Notes under the pieces: generated by a model
Databases searched by the model: none
What the model was told of the DNA's origin: nothing
What the model saw: only the letters and a program-made list of their open reading frames with translations
Assembly (NCBI GenBank): GCA_958427145.1
Contig: CAUAAZ010000044.1
Span: forward strand, 1 to 15,432
DNA from: an uncultured Collinsella sp.
GTDB taxonomy: Bacteria; Actinomycetota; Coriobacteriia; Coriobacteriales; Coriobacteriaceae
Length of the DNA: 15,432 bases
Reading direction: 5' to 3'
Position numbers and translations under genes: made by a program
In this document: one piece after another, positions 14,817 to 15,432 of the stretch
Layout of the letters: each line of letters begins with the position of its first letter
Numbering within the stretch: position 1 is the first letter of the stretch

Positions 14817-14843
14817 TAGTGTCCTATATGGAAAGGGGGATGT

Positions 14844-15432
14844 ATGCTTACCCAAGCAATCCTCATCGGACTTATCGCCGCATTTGGTAAGTTCGACTGC
14901 CAGCTCGGTACGCTCTACGCGTTCCGCCCCATCGTCCTGTGCCCGCTCGTGGGCCTGGTGCTGGGGGACCTGCAGTCCGGCCTCGCGATCGGTGCGAGTC
15001 TGGAGCTGCTGTTCATGGGCTCGATCTCCATCGGCGCCTACGTGCCGCCTGATGAGACGATCGGCGGCGTGCTCGCCTGCGCCTTCGCTATCCAGCTGGG
15101 CCAGAGCACCGAGGCAGCCATCGCGCTTGCCATGCCCATCGCCACGCTGTGCCTTGCCATCAAGAACATCCTTAACGCCGCCCTGCCGATCCTGGTCGAC
15201 CGCGCTGATGTCTACTCCGGCCAGGGCAACCTTAAGGGTGTCTATGCGATGCACTTCCTGATCGGTTTGACCGGTATCATCATGGCGTTCCTGCTGTGCT
15301 CGCTGTCGTTCTATCTGGGTGCTGACGCCATCCAGGGCCTGCTCGACTTCATCCCGCCCTTTGTCCTTGCTGGCTTTGGCGTTGCCGCCAACATCCTGCC
15401 TGCCATGGGCTTCGCCATGCTCGGCCGCCTGG
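14844..15432 (+). CDS. PTS mannose/sorbose-family EIIC permease subunit (5' part, cut by window end)
   Basis: This is the membrane subunit that, with EIID, forms the sugar channel. The frame is open from the ATG at 14844 to the end of the window (196 complete codons, no stop). The protein begins MLTQAILIGLIAAFGKFD and has several hydrophobic membrane segments, such as PIVLCPLVGLVLGDL, IGLTGIIMAFLLCSLSFYLG and PPFVLAGFGVAANILP. Between the first segments lies the EIIC-Man block 'GLAIGASLELLFMGSISIGAYVPPDETIGG'-like pattern, here covering about residues 46-75. The SD region (GGAAAGGGGG) lies close upstream; an ATG at 14840 in another frame stops soon. About 260 residues are usual, so roughly the last quarter is missing, and an EIID gene is expected just beyond the window. 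Confidence 0.93.
   Translation, partial: MLTQAILIGLIAAFGKFDCQLGTLYAFRPIVLCPLVGLVLGDLQSGLAIGASLELLFMGSISIGAYVPPDETIGGVLACAFAIQLGQSTEAAIALAMPIATLCLAIKNILNAALPILVDRADVYSGQGNLKGVYAMHFLIGLTGIIMAFLLCSLSFYLGADAIQGLLDFIPPFVLAGFGVAANILPAMGFAMLGRL

Overview
The window looks like chromosome of a high-GC, host-associated actinobacterium, most likely Collinsella or a close relative in the Coriobacteriia. That assignment is an inference from the G/C-ending codons, the gene content (glycogen phosphorylase, amylomaltase, galE, several LacI/GntR regulators, a mannose-family PTS) and the protein style; no rRNA is present to confirm it. There is no tRNA, CRISPR array, phage gene or transposase.

The left part (1-5311) is on the minus strand and handles storage and galactose carbohydrate. 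galE (UDP-glucose 4-epimerase) has its own perfect terminator. Then malQ (4-alpha-glucanotransferase) and glgP (glycogen/maltodextrin phosphorylase) form a maltodextrin/glycogen-degrading pair, with a strong GC hairpin between them and a clear terminator after glgP. An inverted repeat beside the malQ -10 box is a candidate operator.

The middle part (5312-9844) is mixed. A divergent promoter region separates galE from a secreted cell-wall hydrolase with a twin-arginine (Tat-type) signal, a PcsB/CwlO-like coiled coil and a C-terminal CHAP/NlpC-like cysteine peptidase domain. Downstream of it lies a striking 125-bp palindromic element with perfect 28-bp arms, then a rho-independent terminator that abuts the convergent murB gene. 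murB is divergent from a LacI-family regulator, which is followed by a small orphan PH-like protein.

The right part (9883 to the end) is the most interesting. Two overlapping GntR/UTRA (HutC-type) regulators precede an operon of two different SIS-domain sugar-phosphate enzymes and the EIIA, EIIB and (cut by the window end) EIIC subunits of a mannose-family PTS. The second SIS protein is clearly FrlB-like, that is, fructoselysine-6-phosphate deglycase family. The arrangement matches the gfr type of locus known from Salmonella, in which PTS-imported glycated amino acids (fructoselysine, glucoselysine) are cleaved to glucose-6-phosphate and the free amine by two SIS deglycases. My reading is a gut actinobacterial locus for catabolism of Amadori (Maillard) products, with two regulators, two different palindromic operator candidates and two deglycases. 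The substrate assignment is inferred from family membership and gene order.
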